A DNA stretch of 64,000 bases, taken from NCBI GenBank assembly GCA_014237855.1, contig JABACD010000021.1, positions 1 to 64,000 of the forward strand, written 5' to 3'. A model generated the notes under the pieces. That model saw only the letters and a program-made list of their open reading frames with translations. It did no database searches and was not told where the DNA came from. This stretch comes from Planctomycetota bacterium (GTDB taxonomy: Bacteria > Planctomycetota > UBA1135 > GCA-002686595). Within the stretch, counting starts at the first letter, position 1. The number at the start of each line of letters is the position of its first letter. The translations under genes were made by a program, and so were the position numbers. Of this stretch, positions 26,189 through 38,331 are shown piece after piece.

Positions 26189-28096
26189 ATGAAGCCCACC
26201 AAGACACTCCCCTCCTCCCTTCCCTGCGGCCTGATCTCCTTCATGTCGAGAAGCCACCCTCGACAGCGTGGCCTCGGTCAGGAGATGAAGTCTCCCAGGA
26301 CCACCAGATGTCAGCTGGCTCTCTTCATTGGTGCACTCTCACTCTTCTCCTGCAGCTCGGGGGGCGGCGACAACCAGCAAGGCTCTAACTCACCCGCAGT
26401 TCCGAGTCCTCCGGGAGTTACTGTCGGTGATCAGGAGCTGTTCATTAGCTGGAGCATGAGCAGTGGGCTTACATACAACCTCTACTTTGGCACCACCTCC
26501 CCCGTGGACCCCGCCACGGCAACCCGTCTGGCTGGAGTTCAGTCACCCTTCCAACACACAGGCCTGGTCAATGGCACGACGTACAACTACGTCCTGACCT
26601 CTAGCAACTTCGTCGGGGAGAGTGCACCCTCGATCGAGGTCAATGCTACTCCTCAGGCAGGAGCCTCCCCGCCTGATCCGCTGCTCGCAGAGCAGTGGCA
26701 CCTGATTAACGACGGACAGACAGGGGGCCTTGTCGGTGCTGACGCCAACGTAGCTCCAGTCTGGTCCGCTGGAATCAAGGGTAATGGCGTGCGTATCTCC
26801 ATCGTCGATGACGGCCTGGAAATCGGACACCCTGACCTTATCGCCAACGTCGTTCCCGGCAAGAGCATCGACTATGCAGAGAACGACAACGACCCCACCG
26901 GAGGTAGTCACGGAACCAGCGTGGGCGGCGTTTCCGCCGCAGTTGGAGGGAATGGATTTGGAGTCAGCGGCGCCGCTCCCAGGGCCGAGTTGGTCGGCTT
27001 CAACTATCTCGCTAACCCCACGGCCGCTACAGAGGCAGATGCCATGTCCAGAGACGCGGCATCGATCTGGATCTCGAATAACAGCTGGGGGCCTGTAAAC
27101 GGTAATGACCCCACGCCAGCACCCTCGTCTTGGTTCGACTCGATTGGGTCTGGCCTCGAGAACGGTCGAAACGGGCTTGGCACTGTCTACTTGTTCGCTG
27201 CGGGTAACTCAGGACATACGGGAGCAAATACCAACTACAGCGAATACACGATTCATCCCGGAGTCATCACCGTTGGCGCCATAGATCACAACGACAGAGC
27301 AGCCTTCTACTCAACGCCAGGCGCGAACATCCTTGTCTGTGCCCACACCCAGGGAGACGAGAGCACTCCGGGAATCACAACGACCGACCGCACGGGGACC
27401 GAGGGCTACAACACCGGGAACAGCGCCCAGGACTATGCCGACATCAGCTTCACGAACACCTTCAACGGTACCTCCTCGGCCACGCCCCTGGCCAGCGGTG
27501 TTGTCGCTCTGCTTCTCGAGGTCAATCCCGGCCTTGGCTGGCGAGAGGTAAGGCGGATCCTCGCCTTGAGCGCCCGCAAGAACGACCCCTTCGACGCTGG
27601 CTGGAGTACGAACGGCTCGGGGTTCCCCGTCCACCACGTCTATGGCTACGGCTGTGTAGATGCCACTGCAGCCCTGAACCTGGCAAACCAGACCAACGCA
27701 TTGCCCCCCATGCTGAATTTCCAGGGTCCCACCAGCCAGCCTGGCCTGGCGATCCCGGATGCCGACCCCCAGGGCGTCGAGGACTTCATCACCGTCAGCG
27801 GCAGCGGCATCGAGAACATCGAACATGTGGCCGTGGTCTTTTCGGCTGCCGACCACACCTACATCGGTGATCTCCAGATCGAGTTGACCAGTCCCGATGG
27901 GAACACACTGAGCGTGCTCGCTGAACCGCATGAACTGCAGGCTCCACAGAGTAGCACCTACAACCAGTGGGTCTTCGGTACGGCCCGCCACATGGACGAG
28001 CGTGCCGACGGTGTCTGGAGCCTGCGGGTCATCGACGCCCTCTCTCAGGACACGGGAACCTTCCAGTCATGGAGCCTCATCTTCCTCGGTCACTAG
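26189..28096 (+). CDS. Subtilisin-family (S8) serine protease lipoprotein with C-terminal P domain
   Basis: The 635-residue protease starts at ATG 26189, preceded at 8 bases by AAGGAG; ATG 26285 would give a more compact signal. The lipobox lies in FIGALSLFSC. A fibronectin type III-like domain (residues about 65-140, ELFISWSMSSGLTYNLYFGT) stands where a subtilase prodomain would be expected. The catalytic domain shows Asp207 in SIVDDGLEIGHPDL, His241 in GGSHGTSVGG, Asn340 in AAGNSG and Ser429 in FNGTSSATPLASG. Residues about 515-635 form a proprotein-convertase P domain (HTYIGDLQIELTSPDGN, WSLRVIDA). No inhibitor-like prodomain is visible within this chain, but the next gene appears to encode one. 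It is probably anchored in the periplasm or at the cell surface. Confidence 0.9.
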   Translation: MKPTKTLPSSLPCGLISFMSRSHPRQRGLGQEMKSPRTTRCQLALFIGALSLFSCSSGGGDNQQGSNSPAVPSPPGVTVGDQELFISWSMSSGLTYNLYFGTTSPVDPATATRLAGVQSPFQHTGLVNGTTYNYVLTSSNFVGESAPSIEVNATPQAGASPPDPLLAEQWHLINDGQTGGLVGADANVAPVWSAGIKGNGVRISIVDDGLEIGHPDLIANVVPGKSIDYAENDNDPTGGSHGTSVGGVSAAVGGNGFGVSGAAPRAELVGFNYLANPTAATEADAMSRDAASIWISNNSWGPVNGNDPTPAPSSWFDSIGSGLENGRNGLGTVYLFAAGNSGHTGANTNYSEYTIHPGVITVGAIDHNDRAAFYSTPGANILVCAHTQGDESTPGITTTDRTGTEGYNTGNSAQDYADISFTNTFNGTSSATPLASGVVALLLEVNPGLGWREVRRILALSARKNDPFDAGWSTNGSGFPVHHVYGYGCVDATAALNLANQTNALPPMLNFQGPTSQPGLAIPDADPQGVEDFITVSGSGIENIEHVAVVFSAADHTYIGDLQIELTSPDGNTLSVLAEPHELQAPQSSTYNQWVFGTARHMDERADGVWSLRVIDALSQDTGTFQSWSLIFLGH

Positions 28097-28152
28097 ATTC
28101 CCCTTCTTCACTCTCAATAGACCAACGCACACTCGATCAGGTAGCCACCACC

Positions 28153-28866
28153 ATGAAAACCCAATCCATCTCCACCATCGTCGCCACCTTTCTACTCGCG
28201 GCTTGTTCCTTGGACCTCCCCACCGTCGAGCCCTCCAGCCCCGGGGCTTCCCAGGGCCTGGCCCTCTCAACGGTCACCAGCTTTGAAGTCACAGCCAATT
28301 CCAGTTCTCTGGAAGCGAAGAAGCGCCAGCGCCCGGAGCACCAGCTCGAAACCCAGCTGACCTGGATGGACGGCGGGAGAGAACGGCGAGTCTGGCTCGA
28401 CGAGAGTGCGCTGATCGAATTCGATCCAGAGCCCAACGCCGACGCCTGGCTCTCCGCCCGCGGCAGTGCGATCGAGCCCACAGGGGCCGGCGAGGGCAAG
28501 ATCCGTCGCTGGACACTGGACGAGGGCTTCAAGGCGAGCGAGCTGCTCACACAGATGAAGGAGCGCGGAACGGCCTCCCACTTTTCACAGGCCTACCGAG
28601 CGAGTGCGAGCAAGGAGGGGGCACTCATGGGGCTTCCCGGCGGAGTTCTCGTCTACCTGAAGCCCGAGATCGGAGACCTGGCCGCCAGTCAGTGGTTCGA
28701 TTCACGCGGCCTGACCGTGCGGCAGAAGATGAGCTATGGCACCTCTGTCTACCTGATCGAGTCACCCAGAGGCGCTGCCTGCCTCGAACTCACCAGTTCA
28801 CTCCTGGAGTCCGAGGATGTGGTGAAGGCACTCCCCAACTGGTGGCGCGCAATGCGAGTTCAGTAG
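28153..28866 (+). CDS. Lipoprotein resembling a separately encoded subtilase prodomain
   Basis: The 237-residue product starts at ATG 28153, 56 bases after the subtilase stop. The signal is MKTQSISTIVATFLLAAC. The N-terminal half (residues about 50-150) contains an acidic beta-rich part that I do not recognise. The C-terminal 75 residues (GVLVYLKPEIGDLAASQWF, GLTVRQKMSYGTSVYLIE, VVKALPNWWRAM) follow the pattern of subtilase prodomains of the fervidolysin/inhibitor I9-like type: a strand with VYLKP, a helix, a strand ending VYLIESP, a second helix, then V..ALPN, comparable to the usual V..AEPN. It could fold or inhibit the upstream protease in trans. This is inferred from pattern and context; no alignment was run. 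Confidence 0.65.
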   Translation: MKTQSISTIVATFLLAACSLDLPTVEPSSPGASQGLALSTVTSFEVTANSSSLEAKKRQRPEHQLETQLTWMDGGRERRVWLDESALIEFDPEPNADAWLSARGSAIEPTGAGEGKIRRWTLDEGFKASELLTQMKERGTASHFSQAYRASASKEGALMGLPGGVLVYLKPEIGDLAASQWFDSRGLTVRQKMSYGTSVYLIESPRGAACLELTSSLLESEDVVKALPNWWRAMRVQ

Positions 28867-28888
28867 GGACATGGCAACCTACTGGCAG

Positions 28889-28930
28889 GGCGGGCTCATG
28901 CGCTGATACCCCGTGCAGCATGAGCCCGCC
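28889..28930 (+). terminator. Hairpin terminator after the subtilase/prodomain operon
   Basis: GGCGGGCTCATGC (28889-28901) pairs perfectly with GCATGAGCCCGCC (28918-28930), a 13-bp stem with a 16-base loop, 23 bases after the prodomain-like gene stop. It is followed by TCTTCC, a weak T-tract, so termination may be partial or factor-assisted. It could also serve the minus-strand dsbB-like gene, which ends at 28997. Confidence 0.7.
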
Positions 28931-28996
28931 TCTTCCGGCCAGCCCCACACACCTCAGTCACTCCAACAGGCCTTGGGACCAGGCAACTCCTCGAGA

Positions 28997-29536
28997 TCAA
29001 GGGCAGGGTCCATTCTCGCAACAAGGCCCAAACTGGCACTCCATGAAGGCAGCCAGAACATTGGCCAAGCAGAGCCCTCCGGCGAGTAAGAACACGGACT
29101 TCTCGAACAGAGCTGGTTTTCTGGTCGTACCCGCCGGTTCATCCTTCATGAGAATCAGGAAGAGAGCGGCGCCAAGTATGGTCGAGGCGAAGATCACGAC
29201 AGCCCACGAGTACAGGTACATCCCCAAGACTGGGGAGCCGTAGCCAGTCGGCTCTCCTGCCACAGGGCAGATGTGTAGGAGAACCTGACGAATCGAGAAG
29301 GTCGCGCCGATCAGGGCTGAGATGATAACCAGCGCAACATGCTCGCTCCTGATACCGAAGTAGGTGTTGAAGCCCAGCCCGAGGATGACGCCGAGCATGC
29401 CCATCCGCTGAACCAGGCAGAGCGGACAGGGATTCTCGCCGAGTCCGAACTGAAAGTAGAAAGCGCCGATCAAGACGCTGCAGATGATCAGCATGCACAC
29501 GCTGTTCGCGATGTAGAGCCCAGGCTTGTTCATCAT
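28997..29536 (-). CDS. dsbB: Disulfide bond formation protein B family (DsbB-like)
   Basis: The 179-residue membrane protein should reoxidise a periplasmic thiol oxidase by passing electrons to quinone. It has four to five hydrophobic helices. The first periplasmic CxxC is in NPCPLCLVQRMGM just after helix 1, and the family phrases SALIGATFSIRQVLLHI and GYGSPVLGMYLYSWA follow. In the second loop only one Cys is visible (LLHICP). A Cys-rich tail (MECQFGPCCENGPCP) ends the protein. ATG 29536 overlaps the stop of the upstream small gene, implying translational coupling. Oxidative folding would suit the Cys-rich secreted proteins encoded nearby. Confidence 0.87.
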   Translation of the reverse strand: MMNKPGLYIANSVCMLIICSVLIGAFYFQFGLGENPCPLCLVQRMGMLGVILGLGFNTYFGIRSEHVALVIISALIGATFSIRQVLLHICPVAGEPTGYGSPVLGMYLYSWAVVIFASTILGAALFLILMKDEPAGTTRKPALFEKSVFLLAGGLCLANVLAAFMECQFGPCCENGPCP

Positions 29537-29688
29537 CAGAAGTTCAGGTTCAGGCTGGAGGTCGTGTGATACCAGAACATCATCAGGCTCAAGGTCATGC
29601 TCAGCGCAAAAACCACGAAGGCCGGCTTCTTCTTACCCAGGTAGATCAGCCCGAACGCCACAAGGTAGCAAAGAAAAATCAGGCTCAT
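29536..29688 (-). CDS. DUF5993-family small membrane protein
   Basis: From ATG 29688 the protein has 50 residues and two predicted membrane helices (LIFLCYLVAFGLIYLG and FVVFALSMTLSLMMFWYH). The short loop with GKKKP and the C-terminal WYHTTSSLNLNF match DUF5993, a small family usually encoded just before DsbB-like genes. Its stop codon overlaps the dsbB start, so the pair is one translational unit. A role as a small partner of the DsbB-like protein is plausible but unproven. Confidence 0.8.
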   Translation of the reverse strand: MSLIFLCYLVAFGLIYLGKKKPAFVVFALSMTLSLMMFWYHTTSSLNLNF

Positions 29689-29866
29689 GGTCTTCTCAAT
29701 GCACTGTCTGAAAGGAGTGAGGGACAACGCCAGCTGACGCGGTTCGAAATTTGATCCAGGTGGTCGTTGATGGCGGTTTTCAGTCTGTGGAAGAGAGAGC
29801 TGGCATTCAACAGATCCAGTCTTCCCAAATTCAAGATTGGTACAACCGGCTCACTACAGGGCATGC

Positions 29867-30838
29867 TCAGTCTCCAATCTCCCGTCTACTTCGATCGGAA
29901 GTGACTCTTACCAGCAACCACAATGATGGGATCAGGATGGTCAGTCCAATCACGCTGGCGAGAAGCGCGGCCCGGATGACGGGCTCCGGCGCAGCCACCT
30001 CGCTGTAGAACACATCGGGCGCAACCAGGCGCCCATTCAGAGCCAGTGCCCATGCACCCAGGATCCCCAGGACCTGGAGAGCGGCCAGTGCGCGCGCGAC
30101 CCTGAAGCGGCCGAGGAGGAGAGCACCGAACGCTCCCGCAGCGGCCACGACCGTTGCGGTCACGAGTGCACGACTCCAGGAGTCATCCAGCAGTCCGTGA
30201 TAGGCAACCGGCGCAGCGCCCCTCGCGAGCCACCAGGTTAGAACTGCAAGCAGTGCGGCCACGCCACTCGCGATACAAGCGCGGCGTCGGAAGAGCGAGA
30301 GCAAGCCCTCTTCGCAGATGCAGGTCATGTAGACCGCAGCGAGATAGGCAAACAAGCTCAGCGCGAGAAACCCGACTGCAAGTGGAAATGCTGCCGACCA
30401 GTCTCCAGAGGTCTCACTCGAGATCGTACCGACTGCAGCTCCCAGAAAGACTGGCGTTACCACACTCGAGACTCCATATGCCAGTCCCCAGCGCGCATTG
30501 AACGCCTCGGTACCCTTCCCATATGCGCGGAAGGCAAAGGCGCTACCGCGAATGACAATTCCAAAGAGTGCCAGCCCCAGCGGAAGATGGGCCCTGTCGG
30601 CGATGGCGGCTGCACCTCCAGGAAAGCAAGTGAGCAGGAGGATGACCGCGAACAAGACCCAGACATGGTGAACCTCCCAGATCGGCGCAATGGCATTGGC
30701 CAGAGCTCGGCGCTCTGACTTCGCCCCAGGCCCACGTGCGAGCAACTCCCACAGGCCCGCGCCATAGTCTGCCCCACCCGTCAGACAGTAGGCTCCAACA
30801 GCCAGGCCGACCGCAAGCAAGGCCAGGTGTACGATCAC
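29867..30838 (-). CDS. cydB: Cytochrome bd-type quinol oxidase subunit II
   Basis: Starting at GTG 30838 the protein has 323 residues. It opens with VGLAVGAYCLTGGADYGAGL, the CydB helix-1 signature (usually ...LDGFDLG..), followed by NAIAPIWEVHHVWVLF and seven further hydrophobic helices. PIWE and the second-helix residues are typical. GTG overlaps the cydA stop by four bases (GTGA), so the two are co-translated. CydB stabilises the haem-bearing subunit and contributes the proton channel. No CydX-like small frame is evident in the 178 bases after the gene. High-affinity oxygen use and resistance to oxidants fit the KatG and DsbB genes nearby. Confidence 0.92.
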   Translation of the reverse strand: MIVHLALLAVGLAVGAYCLTGGADYGAGLWELLARGPGAKSERRALANAIAPIWEVHHVWVLFAVILLLTCFPGGAAAIADRAHLPLGLALFGIVIRGSAFAFRAYGKGTEAFNARWGLAYGVSSVVTPVFLGAAVGTISSETSGDWSAAFPLAVGFLALSLFAYLAAVYMTCICEEGLLSLFRRRACIASGVAALLAVLTWWLARGAAPVAYHGLLDDSWSRALVTATVVAAAGAFGALLLGRFRVARALAALQVLGILGAWALALNGRLVAPDVFYSEVAAPEPVIRAALLASVIGLTILIPSLWLLVRVTSDRSRREIGD

Positions 30839-32154
30839 GGAGCGCCCTCCAACCAATTGAGGGTGGCAAAGACGTGTCGACGTAACAAGCGCAGGGTCAC
30901 GATGCCCAAGACCACGTAGAGCGCGGTGAAGCCGATCAATGGCAGGATCAAGCCCTGCTGCGCCGTGACTGCGTCCTCGACGCGCTGTGCACCACGTACG
31001 ATCCACGGTTGGCGTGCGACCTCAGACCCTATCCAGCCGGCCTCCATGGCAATGAGGCCGAGCGGCGCAGCAAGAACAAGAGCACGTAACAACCACCTGG
31101 AGCTTGGCAAGGTACGTGATCGAATCCACGCCAGCGCAATCCAGACAGAGATGGCGAGAAGTATGGTCCCCGCAGCGACCATTATCTGGAAGGCCAGATA
31201 GGGCAGCACGACCGGGGGACGGTCATCAACAGGAACAGAATCGACTCCCGGCACAACCGCGTCACGATCTCCGTGAAGCAAGAACGACAGTCCACCGGGC
31301 AGCAGCAGGGCAAAGCGTACCTCGCCGGTGGCCGGATCCGGAATTCCACCCAGGTGCATGTCTGCAGGCCCCGTGACGAAGTGTGCCTCAAGCGCTGCGA
31401 GCTTGGCCGGTTGATCCTCAGCAAGCACGCGGGCTGACCTGTCTCCCGAGAGAATCTGCAGGGGCGTGAGGGGTACGGCGATAGCGAGCGCCAGTCCGAG
31501 CGCCTTGCGGTGAAAGGCCGAACTGGGCGTACGCAACAACCCAAAGGCATGAATTCCAGCGCTCACGAAGGCAACAGACACGTAGGCCGACAGGGCAACG
31601 TGCACGGCCTTGCTGATGAAGACGGGACTGGAGAAGGCAACCATCGGGTTCGAGGCGGCGGCCTCGGCCGGAGAGAGACCGCCAAGCACTGCCGCACCCG
31701 GACTCTGCATGAAGGCATTCACGGCAGTGACGAAGACGCCGCTTGCCAGTCCACTTGCCGCGACCACCGCCGCAGAAGCCAGGCGTGTGCGAGGGCCTAT
31801 TCGATCACCACCGTAGAGGTAGATCCCCAGAAAGATGGCCTCGAGAAAGAAGGCAAAACCCTCGAGGGTGAAGGGAAGCCCGATGGCCGCTCCTGAGAGC
31901 TCCACCCAAGCAGGCCAAAGAAGTGAGAGCTCGAACGAGAGGACCGTGCCCGAGACAGCCCCAACAGCAAACAGGATTGCCGCTCCACGCGCCCAGCGCC
32001 GGGCCAGTTCCGTCCAGATAGGGTCCCCGGTTCTCTGGTGGCGCCACTCTGCAAGTGCCATGAAGAGCGGCATCCCGATGCCTGCAACTCCAAACAGGAT
32101 GTGGAAACCGAGCGAGACGGCCATCAGCGTACGTGCTGCGAGAAGGTCGGTCAT
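30835..32154 (-). CDS. cydA: Cytochrome bd-type quinol oxidase subunit I
   Basis: The haem-bearing subunit of the inner-membrane quinol oxidase, 439 residues from ATG 32154. The first-helix His is in LGFHILFGVAG (b595/d ligand). The second ligand His is in SKAVHVALSAYVSVAF (b558). FTLEGFAFFLEAIFLGIYLYG carries the conserved Glu pair, and GWIGSEVARQPWIV is the late signature (GW.xxE.GRQPW in most; here Ala replaces the Gly). The quinol-binding Q loop is short, as in CioA-type enzymes, so cyanide tolerance is possible. The open frame extends to TTG 32175, but ATG 32154 begins at the usual place. It is the first gene of cydAB. Confidence 0.93.
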   Translation of the reverse strand: MTDLLAARTLMAVSLGFHILFGVAGIGMPLFMALAEWRHQRTGDPIWTELARRWARGAAILFAVGAVSGTVLSFELSLLWPAWVELSGAAIGLPFTLEGFAFFLEAIFLGIYLYGGDRIGPRTRLASAAVVAASGLASGVFVTAVNAFMQSPGAAVLGGLSPAEAAASNPMVAFSSPVFISKAVHVALSAYVSVAFVSAGIHAFGLLRTPSSAFHRKALGLALAIAVPLTPLQILSGDRSARVLAEDQPAKLAALEAHFVTGPADMHLGGIPDPATGEVRFALLLPGGLSFLLHGDRDAVVPGVDSVPVDDRPPVVLPYLAFQIMVAAGTILLAISVWIALAWIRSRTLPSSRWLLRALVLAAPLGLIAMEAGWIGSEVARQPWIVRGAQRVEDAVTAQQGLILPLIGFTALYVVLGIVTLRLLRRHVFATLNWLEGAP

Positions 32155-32542
32155 GACACCACGAGAATAGGGCAATTAGTCGGCCGTCACCAACCCTCCT
32201 GACTCTTCCCGTCCCGAATCTCCACGCGCTTCAACAGCTACGAAACTTGGCCCCAGACTCCTTGTGGGGCAAGACGGTCTCGGGTGAACGTGCCAAGCTC
32301 CCTGCAGTTCGTGACATGGGTCGGAGGGCAAGAGCAGCGCAGCCGCTCCCCGGCGGCCATGCACAGGTCAGGCACCTGGGAGGGCACCTCTGACCAATCC
32401 GCTAGTGAACTCCGCCGCTCCGACGTGAACAAGCTAGAGACCGCTCGACTCAGTGAGTCAAGCGGTCGCCTGTCATCAGCCACCTCATGTGGCCCAGGTC
32501 GCAAGTCAAGAGCCAGGAGTCAGGCTCCGGGCCAGTGTCAGC
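32155..32542. other. Intergenic region between katG and cydA
   Basis: About 390 bases hold the 3' flank of katG and the promoter of cydA, both minus strand. No open frame is convincing and I find no clear intrinsic terminator for katG. Confidence 0.4.
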
Positions 32543-36033
<3,491 letters not shown>

Positions 36034-36245
36034 GGGGGTCTTGTACCGCGAAACCCGCCTGGTGCCCAAGGAAACGGGGACTCAACAGACAGTCTTGAGG
36101 TGACCGATAGCCACGCCAGCCCCTGAGGGCCTGGGTTGTTGTAGCCGAGACACCGGGGTTGGGGCGTCTGATTGTGCTCAACCCCTTGTGGAGTAGGGCC
36201 CTCCACGGCTCAATCAACTCCAGCTCGTAAACTGTCGTCCGGTCC

Positions 36246-36287
36246 AAATAGAAAGACAGGTCCGCTGGCCAATCGCCAACGGACCTG
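36246..36287 (-). terminator. Rho-independent terminator of the PuuD-like gene
   Basis: On the minus strand CAGGTCCG (36287-36280) pairs with CGGACCTG (36264-36257), with an inner TGGC/GCCA pairing, followed by TCTTTCTATTT (36256-36246). It begins 11 bases after the stop of the minus-strand gene at 36298, a classic intrinsic terminator. Confidence 0.88.
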
Positions 36288-36297
36288 CCTCGTAGTC

Positions 36298-37068
36298 TTA
36301 GAATCCGGGGACGGTCTTGGCCTTCGCGTAGAGCCAGTAGCAGACCGCGAAACTGAGCACCAACACGACACCCACCGTCGGCAGAACCGGATAGGTGAAC
36401 ATCGCCGGTTGTCCCACGCCGACCATGAAGAGCAGCAGGGAGATCGACATGTAGGTGTTGTGCTTCGAGCGAGTTCCAGCCATCGCAGCATCAGCGGGGT
36501 CCGGAGCATCACCGTTCTTGATGGCCGTGATGATGCGCTTCTGCGCTGGCCAGATTCGCATCCACACGTTGGCGGCCATGGCGGTACCGAAGAGAGCTGC
36601 CACGTGGATGTAAGTCGCCCTGTCAGAGAAACCCTGACGTTCGCTCAAGAACCAGGCAAAGGCCACTGCAATCAAGCCCCAGATCACGACGCCCACGGAG
36701 TGCTGCTTGGCAAGGGCCTTGAACAGCAAGTCATAGACCAGGAAGCCCACGATGATCCCGATGAAGGCGGGACCCCAGTCTCCAAAGACGGGTGCGGGGT
36801 GCTGCCCATCGAAGAGGTTCGCTCCGTCGTAGCCGTGGTAGTAGACCAGGAACAGGAGCAGGACACCGGTGATCCAGGTGAATGCTGCGCCCCAACGGAA
36901 CCAGTAGAGAGCTCGTGGGATCAGCTCAGGGATGACCTTTTTCTTCGTCTCGGCGTCCATGGTCGGAGCGAAGGCCGAGTTGACCCAGTTGAAGAAATAG
37001 AGCAGGCCAATCCAGAGGACGCCCGCGCCGAAGTGAAGCCAACGGTCAGCGAGTTCGAAGATTTCCAT
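36298..37068 (-). CDS. PuuD-like membrane protein (Urate_ox_N family) without cytochrome c domain
   Basis: The 256-residue protein has about seven membrane helices and opens with ELADRWLHFGAGVLWIGLLY, FFNWVNSAF, and PRALYWFRWGAAFTWITG, phrases of the N-terminal membrane domain of urate hydroxylase PuuD. Full PuuD proteins end in a cytochrome c domain with CxxCH; none is present here. KHNTYMS and QPAMFTYP lie near the end. The reaction is uncertain: a urate oxidase role is not supported by neighbours, since no purine genes are visible. The upstream cupredoxin lipoprotein gene could supply an electron carrier instead of the cytochrome. ATG 37068 starts right at the conserved region. Confidence 0.75.
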   Translation of the reverse strand: MEIFELADRWLHFGAGVLWIGLLYFFNWVNSAFAPTMDAETKKKVIPELIPRALYWFRWGAAFTWITGVLLLFLVYYHGYDGANLFDGQHPAPVFGDWGPAFIGIIVGFLVYDLLFKALAKQHSVGVVIWGLIAVAFAWFLSERQGFSDRATYIHVAALFGTAMAANVWMRIWPAQKRIITAIKNGDAPDPADAAMAGTRSKHNTYMSISLLLFMVGVGQPAMFTYPVLPTVGVVLVLSFAVCYWLYAKAKTVPGF

Positions 37069-37234
37069 GGAGTCTGTTCGATCGTTACTAGGTGGGGATG
37101 AATTCGAGGGGATCAGCCAGGCAGAGCGGCCCGTCAACGGAGCCCCAGTGACGCAACACTATCCGCTAGGAGGAGGGCCAAGTCAAAAGACCTAGGCATC
37201 TTCTTTTTGCCGAGCCCCCCCCTGAAGCGGTCCG

Positions 37235-38065
37235 TCAATCGACGTCAAACTCGAAAGTCACGCCGGTCGACTGATTTGGCTCGATGGTAACGCTGCCCTG
37301 CAAGATCCCGAACTCCTCGTGCTGAACCTCGATCACGTACTGCCCTGGAGGCAGGTCTGGGATCGAGAACTCCCCTCCCCCGTCGGAGACCGCGAACCAG
37401 GGATGTGCGGACACATGAACCCAGGCGGACATCCACGGGTGGATGTCGCAGCGCAGGTGCACGGTATCGGGGCGCTGGAACTCATACTCGAGGGGGGCCT
37501 GGCCCTGCACCATCGCATTGTTCCTGCTCTGGTTCCTCGGAGCAGACACGTTCACATTGTGAATTGTGGGGTCGCTGGTCCCTACGAGGAGCTTCTGTCC
37601 GACCTGCATACCCGTCACGTGCGGAGTGTAGATACAACCCTTCTGGTCCATGAACACCGGGTCCGAGCTCGCGGGCGGAATCTCATCGCGTTCGTAGCCC
37701 GCGATCACGGTCACGTAGGCGTTCTCGAGCTTTCCATCCCGAACGAGAATGATGTCACTCATGTGGTCCACACTCTCGAACGCACAGCAATCCTTGACCT
37801 TGCGTGCACCAATTGGGAATCGCTTGGGTACCTTGCCCCTGACCTGGATGACACCGTGTAGCGCTCCCAGGGCCGTAGAATCGAAAGGACGTGACTCGAG
37901 AAGCGCAGCTGGATCAATATCCTCGACGCGTACCTCATTCGAGCTGGAACCGGTGCTCTCTCCCGAGGATCCGGTGATCGGAGCCGCGCCTCCGGTGGAG
38001 TCACTGCAAGCACTCGACAAGAATGGAAGCGCCAGCGACAGTGCGATCAGGACAATTCGTCTCAT
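37235..38065 (-). CDS. Cupredoxin-like lipoprotein with C-terminal carboxypeptidase-regulatory-type domain
   Basis: The 276-residue protein has a lipoprotein signal (SLALPFLSSAC) and a Ser/Gly-rich linker. The middle holds a plastocyanin-like domain: His in DPTIHNVNV, Cys and His in HLRCDIHPWMSAWV, and the nearby Met, which together could form a type I copper site. Next is VHVSAHPWFAVSDGGGEFSI then LPPGQYVIEVQHEEFG, typical of a carboxypeptidase-regulatory-like domain fused to this cupredoxin class. Electron transfer in the periplasm is likely. The PuuD-like gene follows after 166 bases on the same strand, so they may work together. ATG 38065 is preceded by AGGATGAAGCG, with AGGA as ribosome site. 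Confidence 0.8.
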   Translation of the reverse strand: MRRIVLIALSLALPFLSSACSDSTGGAAPITGSSGESTGSSSNEVRVEDIDPAALLESRPFDSTALGALHGVIQVRGKVPKRFPIGARKVKDCCAFESVDHMSDIILVRDGKLENAYVTVIAGYERDEIPPASSDPVFMDQKGCIYTPHVTGMQVGQKLLVGTSDPTIHNVNVSAPRNQSRNNAMVQGQAPLEYEFQRPDTVHLRCDIHPWMSAWVHVSAHPWFAVSDGGGEFSIPDLPPGQYVIEVQHEEFGILQGSVTIEPNQSTGVTFEFDVD

Positions 38066-38331
38066 CGCTTCATCCTAGTTCCCGTGATCAGCGAGTCGAG
38101 ATGCTCGCTCTCGAAAAGCCCTCAGAAAGTAATGAGCGGGAGCTAACAACTGGGGGGCATCTGGATGGCCCCCCATCTCCGCGCTTGATCCCCAGGGGCT
38201 GACACAACCCGAGGATGAAGTGTCGGGGGCAGCAGACTCAGGTGGTACCGCGCTCGACGGCCTCGAGCGCCCTCCTTGGGGGTTTGAAGCACTCTTGCAC
38301 GGTTCCACGGTCTGCTTGCTAGCCTCTAAGG

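Noticed and set aside
29689-29866. A cydX-like small gene after cydB
   Set aside because: No short frame with a single hydrophobic helix and start site is visible in this interval.
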